Source: Cyclobacteriaceae bacterium
Lineage (GTDB): Bacteria; Bacteroidota; Bacteroidia; Cytophagales; Cyclobacteriaceae
Direction: 5' to 3'
Assembly: GCA_012033595.1 (NCBI GenBank)
Contig: JAAUQL010000033.1
Coordinates: forward strand, 1-53,952
Length of the DNA stretch: 53,952 nt
Both the position numbers and the translations under genes were made by a program. Under the pieces are notes generated by a model. It saw nothing but the letters and a program-made list of their open reading frames with translations, did not search any database and was not told where the DNA came from. Below, in pieces: positions 28,338-37,913 of this stretch (positions are counted from its first letter, which is position 1; each line of letters starts with the position of its first letter).

Positions 28338-29404
28338 TTGAAAAACAGAATCTGTATCAAGATCGGATCCAATGTACTTACCCTGGCCAATGGCCTGCCC
28401 AATGAGCAATTGATCAAAAACTGGTATTGCAAATCGGTGTGTTGAGGGCATCGGGCAAGCAGGTGATCCTCGTCTCGTCCGGAGCCGTGGCAGCAGGAAG
28501 GAGCATCTTTAAATATTCTAAAAAGCTGGATACCGTTGCCGAACGGCAGTTGTTGGCCTCACTTGGCCAGGTGAAACTCATCAACATCTATACGGCTTTG
28601 TTTAGCGAACTGAGCCAACTTTGTGCGCAGGTGCTTGTCACCAAACAGGATTTCAAAGACCGACACCATTACCTCAACATGCAAAACTGCCTGAATGCAC
28701 TGTTGGCCAATGATATTATTCCGATCGTAAATGAAAATGATGTGATTTCCATTACAGAACTCATGTTTACCGACAACGACGAACTGGCCGGGCTCATATC
28801 TAGCATGCTCGATGTAGATGCCTTATACATTCTGACCAATGTGGACGGCATCTACGATGGCAATCCGGCCGACACCGGCTCGTCGGTCATTTCGGAATTT
28901 GATGTGAAGGCACACGAGCTGGAAAAAATAGCGAGCGAGAGCAAATCAAACTTTGGCCGGGGTGGCATTATTACCAAATGCAACACCGCATTGCGGGTAG
29001 CAGGTATAGGAATACCCGTTGTCATTGCCAATGGCAAAACCGAAGAAATACTGCTAAAAATAGACAGAGGCGAAAAAATAGGGACAACCTTTAAGCCACT
29101 AAAGACAACTTCGAGTCGCAAAAAGTGGATCGCACATAGCCAATCACATGCCAAAGGACAAGTGATCGTGAATGAAGGAGCCAAAAAACTCCTCGTTTCA
29201 CAGCAGGTAGTCAGTCTGCTGCCTATTGGCATTACCCGGGTGATTGGAGACTTTATGAAGGGTGATATTATAAAAATAATGGACGAAAATATGCACGAAA
29301 TAGGCCTTGGCCAGTCGCGCTATAACAGCAAAAAGGCCGAATCGCTCATTGGATTAAAAAACCAAAAACCGGTGATCCATTACGATCATTTATATTTACA
29401 TTAA
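28338..29404 (+). CDS. proB: glutamate 5-kinase with PUA domain, split by a one-base shift
   Basis: First step of proline synthesis: phosphorylates glutamate at the gamma-carboxylate. A TTG at 28338 gives [19 protein letters not shown], the expected N terminus with the nucleotide-binding start. The frame breaks in the A run 28416-28420; adding one A gives [18 protein letters not shown] and the main frame. Then [30 protein letters not shown] and FGRGGIITK follow, and a PUA domain from about residue 280 ([22 protein letters not shown]). Full length about 355. It is 23 bases ahead of proA, as usual. Confidence 0.9.
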
Positions 29405-29427
29405 ACTACCCCAACAGCAACAGACTT

Positions 29428-30675
29428 ATGGATTTAGAAAATACCTTTGAAGCAGTAGCCAGAGCCAGCCGTCAACTGGCCATTACAGAAGAGCAGCTTA
29501 TCAATCGCATGCTCAACGCAATGGCCTCAGCAGCCATAGATCAGACTGACTATATCCTCAGTGAAAATGAAAAGGATCTGGCTCAAATGCCTACATCGGA
29601 TCCCAGGTACGATCGCCTGAAGCTGACCGCTCAGCGAATCAAAGACATAGCCGCAGACCTGGCCAATGTAGCCCGACTGCCTTCTCCCCTGGGCAAGGTG
29701 CTGGACAAGCGTACACACCAGAATGGACTGCAACTCCACAAAGTATCGGTACCCCTCGGAGTGGTGGGCATTATTTACGAAGCCCGACCCAATGTAACCT
29801 TCGATGTGTTTGCTCTTTGTGTCAAATCAGGAAATGCCTGTGTGCTCAAAGGTGGTAGTGATGCCGGACATTCCAATGAAGCCATAGTGCGGGTAATCAA
29901 GACGGTAATTGCTAAATATGGACTAGATGAAAACATACTCTCCCTCTTGCCTACCGGACGCGAGGCTACTGCTTCATTGCTCAATGCGGTAGGCTATGTA
30001 GATATCATCATTCCACGTGGGAGCCAGGGCCTCATCAACTATGTTCGTGAAAACGCCAGAGTGCCTGTGATAGAGACCGGAGCGGGAATTGTACATACTT
30101 ACATACACACCTCAGCCGACCTGGCCAAAAGCATTGCCATTATCAACAATGCTAAAACCCGAAGGGTGAGCGTGTGCAATGCGCTCGATTGCCTCATCGT
30201 GCAAAAAGACAGACTTTCTGATCTGGTGCAAATACTGAAACCAATGGCAGAAAGCAAGGTGACCATTTATGCCGATGAGCAAGCCTTGGAATACATAAAA
30301 AACCAGTACCCGGATGAACTCCTTCACCCTGCCCTGCCAGAGCACTTTGGAACGGAATTCCTCGACTATAAAATGTCGGTGAAAACCGTGAACTCGATAC
30401 AGGAAGCAATAGAACACATCAGCAGGTACAGCTCCAAACACAGTGAGGCCATCATCGCCGAAGATGAAAGTGCCATAGATCTGTTTATGAAAAGCATCGA
30501 CGCTGCGGCTGTGTATGCCAATACCTCAACAGCTTTTACTGATGGTGCACAGTTTGGGATGGGTGCCGAAATAGGTATAAGTACCCAAAAACTACATGCC
30601 CGTGGCCCAATGGCCCTGGACGAGCTGACCAGCTACAAATGGCTGATCAGGGGCAATGGGCAAGTCCGGCCATAA
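29428..30675 (+). CDS. proA: gamma-glutamyl phosphate reductase
   Basis: A 415-residue NADPH-dependent enzyme of the aldehyde dehydrogenase superfamily that reduces gamma-glutamyl phosphate to the semialdehyde for proline synthesis. Seen: [42 protein letters not shown], the active-site region [14 protein letters not shown] (Cys) and the [21 protein letters not shown] end. It starts 23 bases after proB, so the pair is an operon. Confidence 0.95.
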   Translation: MDLENTFEAVARASRQLAITEEQLINRMLNAMASAAIDQTDYILSENEKDLAQMPTSDPRYDRLKLTAQRIKDIAADLANVARLPSPLGKVLDKRTHQNGLQLHKVSVPLGVVGIIYEARPNVTFDVFALCVKSGNACVLKGGSDAGHSNEAIVRVIKTVIAKYGLDENILSLLPTGREATASLLNAVGYVDIIIPRGSQGLINYVRENARVPVIETGAGIVHTYIHTSADLAKSIAIINNAKTRRVSVCNALDCLIVQKDRLSDLVQILKPMAESKVTIYADEQALEYIKNQYPDELLHPALPEHFGTEFLDYKMSVKTVNSIQEAIEHISRYSSKHSEAIIAEDESAIDLFMKSIDAAAVYANTSTAFTDGAQFGMGAEIGISTQKLHARGPMALDELTSYKWLIRGNGQVRP

Positions 30676-30817
30676 ACCGGAGACAGTATCAGCGCCACTG
30701 AGAAGGGATAAATCGGAGCCGGGAAAGCGGTGCATTTTTTATGATATCATTTTTTCTTCCAACTTTTACAAAACACCTGGTGTCATAAAATGCAAACCCT
30801 AAAATCCTTAACCCCTC

Positions 30818-32158
30818 ATGAATATGAAAACAAAAAACACCATTAGGATTGCGACCTTGATTATTGGCATTTGCATAGCTGCATTGGGTCTAATGATCAC
30901 AGGCTGTGAAGACAAAGTAGAAATCACCCAAAAATACACCATCATGCAGCCGGTGTACCTCACCCCTACCGAGCTGAGGGCTTCCTTTGAGGTGACACAA
31001 CCCATCGAGGTAAGCAACACCGGAAAAATCTACCTGTATCAGAATTATATCCTGCTCAATGAACCGGGCAAAGGCATACATGTGATTGATAATACCGACA
31101 AGAAAAACCCTGAAATCATTAGCTTTATCAACATACCGGGCAACTACGAAATGGCCGTTCGTGGCGATCGGCTCTTTGCCGATAGCTATCTCGATCTGTT
31201 GGTAATCGATATTTCTGACCCGAAAAATGTAACGCTAAGCAAGCGGATCATGGACATATTTCTAAATCTGGCTCAGCAAAACGAGTATTATGATAAGGAA
31301 AATGGTATTGTGGTAGACTTCGAGCCAAAGGAAATTATAGAAGTAAATGAAAATGAATTCAACGGATCATTTCCTTCATACTATTACTACGGCACCAACA
31401 TGGCTGTTAAGGGTGGTTTCACAAGCTTAGACATGGCAACAAGTAGTTTTTCGCCTGAATCCATGCCTGCCATGCAAACCGGCATAGGTGGTTCGATGGC
31501 CCGATTCACCATCATGAAAGATCATCTCTACAGTATCGACAACAACAGCATGCAGGTATTTGACATCAGCAATCTCGACAATCCCGTGCCTGGTGCTCAT
31601 CTGAATATTGGTTGGGGGATTGAGACCATTTTTCCCTACAAAGACAATTTGTTCCTCGGAACCCAGTCGGGCATGATGATATACGACAACACCAATCCGG
31701 AATTTCCGCGCCACCTTTCCACCTTGTCGCATATCGTAAGCTGTGATCCGGTAGTGGTAGAAAACGACATCGCATACGTGACCCTCAGAGGAGGAACAGG
31801 ATGTAGAAATACCGCCAGCAATCAGTTGGATGTAGTGGATATCAGCGACCTGAAGCATCCTAAATTGCTCGTTACCTATCCAATGACCAACCCCCATGGC
31901 CTGGGCATCGACAATGGCACCCTGTTTATCTGCGAAGGCAATGCCGGCCTCAAGGTTTTTGATGCGACAGATACCTATAAAATATCCGCCAACCTGCTGG
32001 CTTACTACGGAGAATTCGATGCCTTCGATGTGATTCCATACAACAACAACCTGATACTCATAGGCAACAATGGATTATATCAGTTTGATTATTCCAATCC
32101 CAAAGACATCAAATTCCTGAGCATGATTTCCGTTTCGCGTGACCAACCCATGCCCTAG
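30818..32158 (+). CDS. LVIVD-repeat lipoprotein
   Basis: A 446-residue exported protein. IATLIIGICIAALGLMITGCEDK is a lipoprotein signal with Cys about residue 28 (ATG 30824, two codons on, is also possible). The rest holds repeats of the type 'Y-x-x-L-x-V-x-D-I-S-D-P-x-x-P' (LLVIDISDPKNV, MQVFDISNLDNPV, LDVVDISDLKHPK), the LVIVD beta-propeller repeat of exported Bacteroidota proteins. The function is unknown; beta-propeller binding at the outer surface is likely. The next gene starts 2 bases on, so the two may work together. Confidence 0.8.
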   Translation: MNMKTKNTIRIATLIIGICIAALGLMITGCEDKVEITQKYTIMQPVYLTPTELRASFEVTQPIEVSNTGKIYLYQNYILLNEPGKGIHVIDNTDKKNPEIISFINIPGNYEMAVRGDRLFADSYLDLLVIDISDPKNVTLSKRIMDIFLNLAQQNEYYDKENGIVVDFEPKEIIEVNENEFNGSFPSYYYYGTNMAVKGGFTSLDMATSSFSPESMPAMQTGIGGSMARFTIMKDHLYSIDNNSMQVFDISNLDNPVPGAHLNIGWGIETIFPYKDNLFLGTQSGMMIYDNTNPEFPRHLSTLSHIVSCDPVVVENDIAYVTLRGGTGCRNTASNQLDVVDISDLKHPKLLVTYPMTNPHGLGIDNGTLFICEGNAGLKVFDATDTYKISANLLAYYGEFDAFDVIPYNNNLILIGNNGLYQFDYSNPKDIKFLSMISVSRDQPMP

Positions 32159-32160
32159 AA

Positions 32161-32961
32161 ATGAATTATTTGAAGTTGTTTTTACCGGCAACGGCCATGC
32201 TATTGTTGGTCGTTGCCAGTCACGCACAGACCGATCGACAGGCAAACATCCATTTGGTCAACGGCAAAAAAGTGCTCGGCGCCGTGGTCACCTCCTATGA
32301 TGACCAAACCCTGACCATTTCTGTAGATGGCGACACTGAGTTCGTATTGAGGTATGATCTTATAAAAAAAATCCGCTTTCGCGGAAATGATAAGATAAGC
32401 GATGCCTGGGCAACAAAAATTGCCCCTCCGGCTTCCTTGCGCCTGCATACCTACTATCACGAGCTGCGAAGCGGCACCTTGTTTGGAGAGGAAAATATCG
32501 ATGTTTCCTTGCATACCCTTAACGGTTATCAGTTCAACCAGTATCTGGGCACCGCACTTGGGGTAGGACTCAATAAATACGGTAATTATCTCACCATGCC
32601 TGTTTATGGTCAGGTAAAGGGCTTTTTGCTGGACAGGAAAGTATCGCCATTTTACTTCGGGGATATTGGGTATGGATTCGCCTGGAGAAACCGTGCCGAT
32701 GACGAAATGTTTGAAATAGCCAATGTGAAAGGTGGCCTATATTGGCAAATTGGCCTGGGCTATCAGCTCAATTTCGCCAAAAGTGCCCTCACCTTTAGCT
32801 TTGGCTATTCAAGTCAGGCTTCCGAGGCCAGATACCACTACCAGGGCTACAGCCCCTATTCACGGCTCAGTTTCCCGGGCAATACGATCGGCAATGGTGT
32901 TGAAATTATAGAAAAGAGGGATTTGAGAAGGTTCTCGGTTTCTGTTGGATTTTTGTTTTGA
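32161..32961 (+). CDS. unknown exported beta-barrel-like protein with an N-terminal small domain
   Basis: A 266-residue protein with a Sec signal (ends ASHAQ, residue 22). Residues 27-70 form a small beta-rich domain (HLVNGKKVLGAVVTSYDDQTLTI, then VLRYDLIKKIRF) like short Lsm/SH3-type exported modules; residues about 100-266 look like a beta-barrel (YFGDIGYGFAWRNR, LTFSFGYSSQ, FSVSVGFLF). No family name can be given. It follows the LVIVD lipoprotein after 2 bases, so they are probably co-expressed. Confidence 0.62.
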   Translation: MNYLKLFLPATAMLLLVVASHAQTDRQANIHLVNGKKVLGAVVTSYDDQTLTISVDGDTEFVLRYDLIKKIRFRGNDKISDAWATKIAPPASLRLHTYYHELRSGTLFGEENIDVSLHTLNGYQFNQYLGTALGVGLNKYGNYLTMPVYGQVKGFLLDRKVSPFYFGDIGYGFAWRNRADDEMFEIANVKGGLYWQIGLGYQLNFAKSALTFSFGYSSQASEARYHYQGYSPYSRLSFPGNTIGNGVEIIEKRDLRRFSVSVGFLF

Positions 32962-33149
32962 TTCGGGCTCTTCTGGTCAATTTTCCTCATCAAACAGATC
33001 AATAACGCTATAGTTACCGGAGACTCTGGCATGCCAGGTCAAAATAAAAAGCACTTCGGCAGAGGGCCAGGCAAATTTGAATCGGGTTATCTAATCAAAA
33101 CTGATTGCAAAACCTCTGGACCTGTTCGATGGCTAAAAATGAGCGGAAA

Positions 33150-33644
33150 TTATCCCATGATTTTTTTCAACCTGATATCTTTTGCTGATTCTTTGCGTGT
33201 CAACAACATCGGCAAGGCTACACCAAACGCCAATGACATGAGTATAAATATGGCCTTAAGTCCATTATTTATCGTTTCGGCCACTATGGTGTCGTAATCT
33301 TCACCTATTTGATCTCCGGCCAATTTGATAAGCCCGAGCATCATGCGGTAGGCAAATGCCCCGGGCACCATGGGAATGACCGACGGTATGGCAAAAATCA
33401 TTGGCGGAGAATGTTTGCTATGTGCAGCCCAAATACTCAAGAAACCAATAAGACCAGCCCCTGCAAATGAACTCATCACCACGCCAAAGCCGATATGCAT
33501 ACATATCAGTTTGGTGATGCCGCCAAGGGCTCCCATGAACCAAATGACAAGGATGGTGCGCGTCGGCACATTAAACAATATGGCAAAACCTATAGCGGCA
33601 AGCCCAAACCAAATTCCCTTTTCTATTAAGCTGAGATATTCCAT
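33150..33644 (-). CDS. ThrE-type threonine/serine exporter, C-terminal subunit
   Basis: A 164-residue membrane protein with about five helices (GIWFGLAAIGFAILFNVP; ILVIWFMGALGGITKLICM; MVPGAFAYRMMLGLI; AIFILMSLAFGVALPMLL). It is the ThrE_2 (DUF3815) half of the split exporter. The FxVP-type turn and PGAFAYRMMLG motif fit. Its start follows the ThrE_N gene after 5 bases. Together they form the two-gene equivalent of the single-chain ThrE exporter of actinobacteria. Confidence 0.85.
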   Translation of the reverse strand: MEYLSLIEKGIWFGLAAIGFAILFNVPTRTILVIWFMGALGGITKLICMHIGFGVVMSSFAGAGLIGFLSIWAAHSKHSPPMIFAIPSVIPMVPGAFAYRMMLGLIKLAGDQIGEDYDTIVAETINNGLKAIFILMSLAFGVALPMLLTRKESAKDIRLKKIMG

Positions 33645-33649
33645 AAATT

Positions 33650-34483
33650 CTACAATTGAAATACGAGCATGGCCAGCAACAAACCGAGTGCAATGGCAAA
33701 GGAGATCATCAACCCGTTCACACTTCGCACGATTCCATTCATTATATTGCCGTCTATCAAATCGGAGAATGAGTTGATGAGTGGTACACCGGGAACGAGA
33801 AAAAGTACCGAGGTGGCCAAGGCATGCTCGCTAATGCCCTCACCAAATTTCAAAAACCCACCGGCGATCAGCGAAGCCACGAAGGCACCAAAGAAAATAC
33901 ACAAATATGGGTTGAAATTTCTTTTTACCGTTTCCTGCCTGATAAATAAACCCCCAAAAGTAGCCCCAAAGGTCACAAGCATATCCAGCCAACTCCCGCC
34001 AAATAGCCTGCAAAAGGAAGCTCCCGCAAGGGACACCATCAGCAAAATGACAAGCCTGTGATAATGTGGCAACGCAACCAGCCGACCGACCTCTTCATTA
34101 ATTTGCCGGAGCGACCAGCCCTCGTCGAGCACCCTCCAGCTCATCCGGCTGATCCCCGAGAGCATCCTGAAATTTACCCCATGTGGCGAGGTGCGCTTCA
34201 GACTGCTGTGATGATAATCTTCATCGCTGTCATGAATGGTAATCATCAGTGCCCTGTGGGTGATGAGCAGCTCGGTACTCACCTCAAAGGCCTCGGAAAT
34301 GCGATCAATGGTAGTCCTGATTCGGCGGCTATTCGCGCCGGAAGTCATGAGCAAAGTACCTATTTGAAGCAGGGTTTTTCCCAACTCTTTGATATCCCTG
34401 CCGGAATGACCCATGGCTTCTCCAGTCGCAGTGGCACCATTTTCCACACTGTTGTTTGGCATTTCGATTTTATATTTGGTCAA
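33650..34483 (-). CDS. ThrE-type threonine/serine exporter, N-terminal subunit
   Basis: A 277-residue protein: a cytosolic N-terminal half with SGANSRRIRTTIDRISEAFEV and ITIHDSDEDYHHSSLKRT, then about five membrane helices (LVILLMVSLAGASFCRLFG; MLVTFGATFGGLFI; YLCIFFGAFVASLIAGG; ALATSVLFLVPGVPLINSFSDL; GLMISFAIALGLLLAML). LVPGVPLINSFSDLIDGN is the ThrE_1 (DUF1212) landmark. Probable role: export of threonine and serine. A matching promoter lies at 34527-34559. The ATG at 34483 and one at 34462 are both possible starts. Confidence 0.88.
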   Translation of the reverse strand: MTKYKIEMPNNSVENGATATGEAMGHSGRDIKELGKTLLQIGTLLMTSGANSRRIRTTIDRISEAFEVSTELLITHRALMITIHDSDEDYHHSSLKRTSPHGVNFRMLSGISRMSWRVLDEGWSLRQINEEVGRLVALPHYHRLVILLMVSLAGASFCRLFGGSWLDMLVTFGATFGGLFIRQETVKRNFNPYLCIFFGAFVASLIAGGFLKFGEGISEHALATSVLFLVPGVPLINSFSDLIDGNIMNGIVRSVNGLMISFAIALGLLLAMLVFQL

Positions 34484-34526
34484 ACTTTTCTTAGGCTACA
34501 CTTGCCATGACAATCAAAAGTTGGCG

Positions 34527-34559
34527 CAAAGATACTGCAATTGGCATCCCGCATTCAAA
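34527..34559 (-). promoter_or_regulatory. Bacteroidota-type promoter for the ThrE pair
   Basis: On the - strand, TTTG (34559-34556), a 21-base spacer and TATCTTTG (34534-34527). A start near 34520 leaves about 37 bases before the ThrE ATG. The spacer is slightly longer than the ideal 19 bases. Confidence 0.65.
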
Positions 34560-34789
34560 ATTTACAGCTTATAAATTTTAACGCTGAACCAAAAGATGCG
34601 TGCTCCGCAAAAACGTGCTAATCTGCCGATGATATGGCTGCGCTACTGTAAAGGTCTCGATCACCGGATAAGTCGATGACCGGTGACCACTTAAGGCAAT
34701 AACTCACCAACCCAGTCAATCAATGGCCTGTTAACTCAATAATTATATTTATTTTAACAAAAATTTCTTAACCACTATATTTTTATCAT
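34560..34789. other. intergenic region before the MBL nuclease gene
   Basis: No gene seen. A 7-bp inverted repeat TCACCGG (34661-34667) and CCGGTGA (34680-34686) sits in the middle. The 3' part is A/T-rich and precedes the ATG at 34790; I could not find a clear TTTG/TAnnTTTG pair for this gene. Confidence 0.4.
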
Positions 34790-36190
34790 ATGAACATACG
34801 GGCAAAATTTTTAGGTGCAGCAGGTTCAGTGACCGGTTCACGACACTATCTGGAATTTGACGACTTCAAGGTCATGGTAGATTCAGGGCTTTTCCAGGGT
34901 TTAAAGGAATTGCGTTTACTCAACTGGGAGCCTTTTCCCATAGATCCGGCCACCATAGATGCCATCGTGATTACCCACGCGCACATCGACCATACGGGGT
35001 ATCTGCCCAAGCTGGTAAAAGAGGGATTTGAGGGAACGATCTACTGTACGGAGGCTACCATGGAACTCATGAAAATCATGTTGTTGGATTCTGCTAAACT
35101 ACAAGAGGAAGAAGCCAACTGGGCAAAGAAAAAGGGATATTCAAAACACGCCAATCCCCTTGCACTTTATACCGCAGAAGATGTGGAGAAGGTCTTTCCA
35201 CTGATAAAAACCACTACTTACGACAATACAATCAGTATACACCCTAAGCTGTCGGTCAGATTCCGAAACGCAGGCCACATCCTGGGCGCAGCCACAGTAG
35301 AAATGACGGTGCAAGGTGATGAGCAAACCAAAAAGATAGTGTTCAGTGGCGACCTGGGCCGAAGTCAGGATCCAATGCTATTTGCGCCAGCACCCGTTTA
35401 CGACGCCGATATCCTGTATATGGAATCTACCTATGGCGATCGGGACAATCCTATTCAAAATCCAATGGAGGAGTTTGCTGCCGTCATCAACCGGGCAATA
35501 GAGCGGCGTGGGGTGTTACTGATCCCCGCTTTTTCTGTCGGACGTACCCAGCTATTGATGTATTATATGAAAACCCTGATAACCAAAGGACTCATCCCCA
35601 GCATTCCGGTGTATGTAGATAGCCCAATGGCCATCAGCGTAACGCGGCTACACAAGCAATTTTTTGGATTGCACAAATTGGATGATTTTGACCTCACCAA
35701 CCACCACTCTGTTTTTGACTTCGAAAATATCCAGTACCGCCGTAGTCAGGAAGAATCGATGCAGCTAAACTATGTAAAGAGCGATGCCATCATCATTTCA
35801 GCCAGTGGCATGGTAACGGGCGGTCGCATCGTCCACCACTTGTACAATAGATTGCAAAACGAAAACGACACCATCCTGTTTGTTGGCTATCAGGCCGAAG
35901 GAACACGCGGCAGGCGGATACTTGATGGAGAGGAAAAGATCAAAATGTTTGGCTATGAAATACCGGTGCGTTGCCATGTGGAAAAAATCGAAGGGCTTTC
36001 GGCGCATGCAGACCGGTCGGAGTTGTTAGACTGGCTGAGCAACTTTAAATCGCACCCAAAAAATACTTTTATCGTCCATGGCGAGCCCAAATCAGCAGAA
36101 AATTTTGCGGATACCATCAGGGAAAAAATGGGTTGGAATGTGACTGTGCCCCAGTATCTGGAAACCATGGAGCTATTCAGAGGAATATGA
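34790..36190 (+). CDS. MBL-fold beta-CASP RNA-processing nuclease
   Basis: A 466-residue metallo-beta-lactamase/beta-CASP protein of the YSH1/CPSF-like type (COG1236). Metal motifs: THAHIDHTGYLPKL (H-x-H-x-D-H), AGHILGAATVE, FSGDLG, MESTYGDRDNP; beta-CASP motifs SVGRTQLLMYYM, SASGMVTGGR and the final LSAHADRSELLDW with HGEP. Predicted to cut RNA, possibly in mRNA or rRNA turnover; the target is unknown. It is a single gene facing the - strand ypdA, with about 130 bases between its stop and the small ORF at 36328. Confidence 0.88.
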   Translation: MNIRAKFLGAAGSVTGSRHYLEFDDFKVMVDSGLFQGLKELRLLNWEPFPIDPATIDAIVITHAHIDHTGYLPKLVKEGFEGTIYCTEATMELMKIMLLDSAKLQEEEANWAKKKGYSKHANPLALYTAEDVEKVFPLIKTTTYDNTISIHPKLSVRFRNAGHILGAATVEMTVQGDEQTKKIVFSGDLGRSQDPMLFAPAPVYDADILYMESTYGDRDNPIQNPMEEFAAVINRAIERRGVLLIPAFSVGRTQLLMYYMKTLITKGLIPSIPVYVDSPMAISVTRLHKQFFGLHKLDDFDLTNHHSVFDFENIQYRRSQEESMQLNYVKSDAIIISASGMVTGGRIVHHLYNRLQNENDTILFVGYQAEGTRGRRILDGEEKIKMFGYEIPVRCHVEKIEGLSAHADRSELLDWLSNFKSHPKNTFIVHGEPKSAENFADTIREKMGWNVTVPQYLETMELFRGI

Positions 36191-36327
36191 GCATGGTGTT
36201 AGAAGCATTATCAGCATAGAATGCGTTGAGGCAAATCAAACAAAAGATTTTTAGCCTCTGCGTCTAATGGTGCCTGTCAATATCGCAAAACGAAAGTGAA
36301 ATTGGCAGCACCAAAGGCGCATGTATG

Positions 36328-36447
36328 CTAAGCTGCGCTTTCCAGCGCGGTGTTGGAGCCAAGCCGGGTTAAAGTCATAATCCATAGTTTCTCATATACA
36401 TCGGCATCACTTTTGGCTACCCCATTTGCTGCTACCCAATTATTCAT
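36328..36447 (-). CDS. small ORF translationally coupled to the YpdA gene (39 aa)
   Basis: A 39-codon reading frame whose ATG (36447-36445) overlaps the YpdA stop (TGA, 36446-36444) as ATGA. The peptide starts MNNWVAANGVAKSDADVYEK and ends LTRLGSNTALESAA, a protein-like composition without signal peptide or helix of membrane type. No known family is recognised. Coupled ATGA overlaps are common here between real genes, which is the main support. It could also be chance or a displaced C-terminal extension of YpdA if the stop were an indel artefact. Confidence 0.4.
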   Translation of the reverse strand: MNNWVAANGVAKSDADVYEKLWIMTLTRLGSNTALESAA

Positions 36448-37412
36448 AGTTTTTTCAAAATATCTTCGATGATGGGTTTGCCGTGCATCCTGCCATTTTC
36501 TATGAAAATTTTGGCCGTTTCTTCTCCACCGATAATGGATCCGGCAAGGTAAATACCCTCAATGTTCGATTCATAAGTCTCGGGATGGGTAGTCGGAATG
36601 AGATTTTCACCCTCAAGCCTTATGCCCACTTTTTCCAAAAAATGTGCATCGGGTCGATAGCCGGTCATTAGAAAGACAAAATCTGCATCAATGCGCTTTT
36701 TCTTGCCATTGTCCAGGTTTTCAATGATCAGGGATTTCTCGTAAATCTCCGTGACCCTATGCCGGAAATACGCCTTGATTTCATCCTTTTTGATGCGATT
36801 TTCCAGGTCAGGCACGATCCAGTACTTTGCCCTGGGATCGATATTGTCGAATAGGTGCACCAACGTCACCTCCACATCGTTCCTGAACAGATCCAGGGCA
36901 GTCTCTACGGCTGAGTTGGCACCACCCACCACTACAGCTTTCATTTTCGAATAGCGGAATGCCTCGTCGTAGTAGTGAGAAACATGGGGCATGGTTTCTC
37001 CTCTCACTTCAAGGTAGCGCGGCACATCATAGTAGCCGGTCGCAACAATTATTTTTTTTGCCCTGAGCGACTCGTTGTTGGTAGTAAGTTCAAATACCCC
37101 TGCCACCTGTTTAACATCATTTCCCCGGGTAAATAGTTTGATATGCAGATCGAAATGGTTTACTACCTTACGGTAATATTTAAGCGCCTCGGTTCGGGTA
37201 GGTCGCGTGCCCATAGAGACGAATGGCACCTTGCCGATTTCGATGTTTTCGGAAGTAGAAAAGAAAAGCATATTAACCGGATAGCGCCTGATCGACTCGG
37301 TTATGCTGCCTTTATCTACAATCAGGTATTTCAGTTTTTTGTGCTGTGCCTCTATGGCGCATGCCAATCCGCAAGGCCCGGCACCTATTATTATCACATC
37401 GTAAAGTTCCAT
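36444..37412 (-). CDS. ypdA: YpdA-family FAD/NAD(P)-dependent disulfide reductase
   Basis: A 322-residue flavoprotein. The N-terminal FAD site IIGAGPCGLACAIEA (G-x-G-x-x-G), the second nucleotide site VVGGANSAVETALDL (G-G-x-x-S-A) and the FLMTGYRPD motif with a C-terminal GSIIGGEETAKIFIENG match YpdA, the putative bacillithiol disulfide reductase that recycles BSSB with NADPH. Bacillithiol is present in some Bacteroidota. No CxxC of the thioredoxin reductase type is seen, as expected for YpdA. A coupled small ORF follows at its end. Confidence 0.85.
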   Translation of the reverse strand: MELYDVIIIGAGPCGLACAIEAQHKKLKYLIVDKGSITESIRRYPVNMLFFSTSENIEIGKVPFVSMGTRPTRTEALKYYRKVVNHFDLHIKLFTRGNDVKQVAGVFELTTNNESLRAKKIIVATGYYDVPRYLEVRGETMPHVSHYYDEAFRYSKMKAVVVGGANSAVETALDLFRNDVEVTLVHLFDNIDPRAKYWIVPDLENRIKKDEIKAYFRHRVTEIYEKSLIIENLDNGKKKRIDADFVFLMTGYRPDAHFLEKVGIRLEGENLIPTTHPETYESNIEGIYLAGSIIGGEETAKIFIENGRMHGKPIIEDILKKL

Positions 37413-37503
37413 AGTTGCTAAAATATTAAATCTTCACGAAAGTATTTGCTCTTTAAAGCACGTTGTTGGTTGCGTTATCAGGAACGGCACCAGATAGGTG
37501 CAG

Positions 37504-37827
37504 TTATTCCATATCAAACAAAAAATCATTATACGCATTCCTGAGTTCACGCAGCAAGAGGTGCTCACTGGCTTTTGATGCCCTTTCTATCCCTTGCTCA
37601 TAGGTTAGTTTTGCCTGCTCGCTATCCCCCCTGTCTCTATAGATTTGAGCCAGGTGATAATAGGTAGGTACATATTCCGGATGCTCGCTGACCAGCTTTT
37701 CGAAATACGCCAAAGCCTTGTCTGTATCATCGTTTTTGTACTCATTGGCCAGGGCATACAGGTTAAATGCATCCCCGGGATCTTCGGTATAAAATTGTAA
37801 TAATTGTTCCAACCTATGCTTGTTCAT
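37504..37827 (-). CDS. small TPR protein (107 aa)
   Basis: A 107-residue soluble protein with two or three tetratricopeptide helices: DAFNLYALANEYKNDDTDKAL, YVPTYYHLAQIYRDRGDSEQA and a last helix LRELRNAYNDFLFD. No signal peptide is present. TPRs of this kind bind partner peptides. It faces the etfB gene across 86 bases. Its partner is unknown. Confidence 0.8.
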   Translation of the reverse strand: MNKHRLEQLLQFYTEDPGDAFNLYALANEYKNDDTDKALAYFEKLVSEHPEYVPTYYHLAQIYRDRGDSEQAKLTYEQGIERASKASEHLLLRELRNAYNDFLFDME

Positions 37828-37913
37828 TTATTTCAGGTGGTTTTTATTTTTTGATTTAAATACTAACTTGTCGGATATAGCTACTGGCAATGTTCCACAA
37901 AAATAATTGAAAA

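Noticed and set aside
33031-33297. Small + strand ORF opposite the ThrE gene end
   Set aside because: Most of it is the complement of the ThrE C-terminal subunit, with no features of its own.
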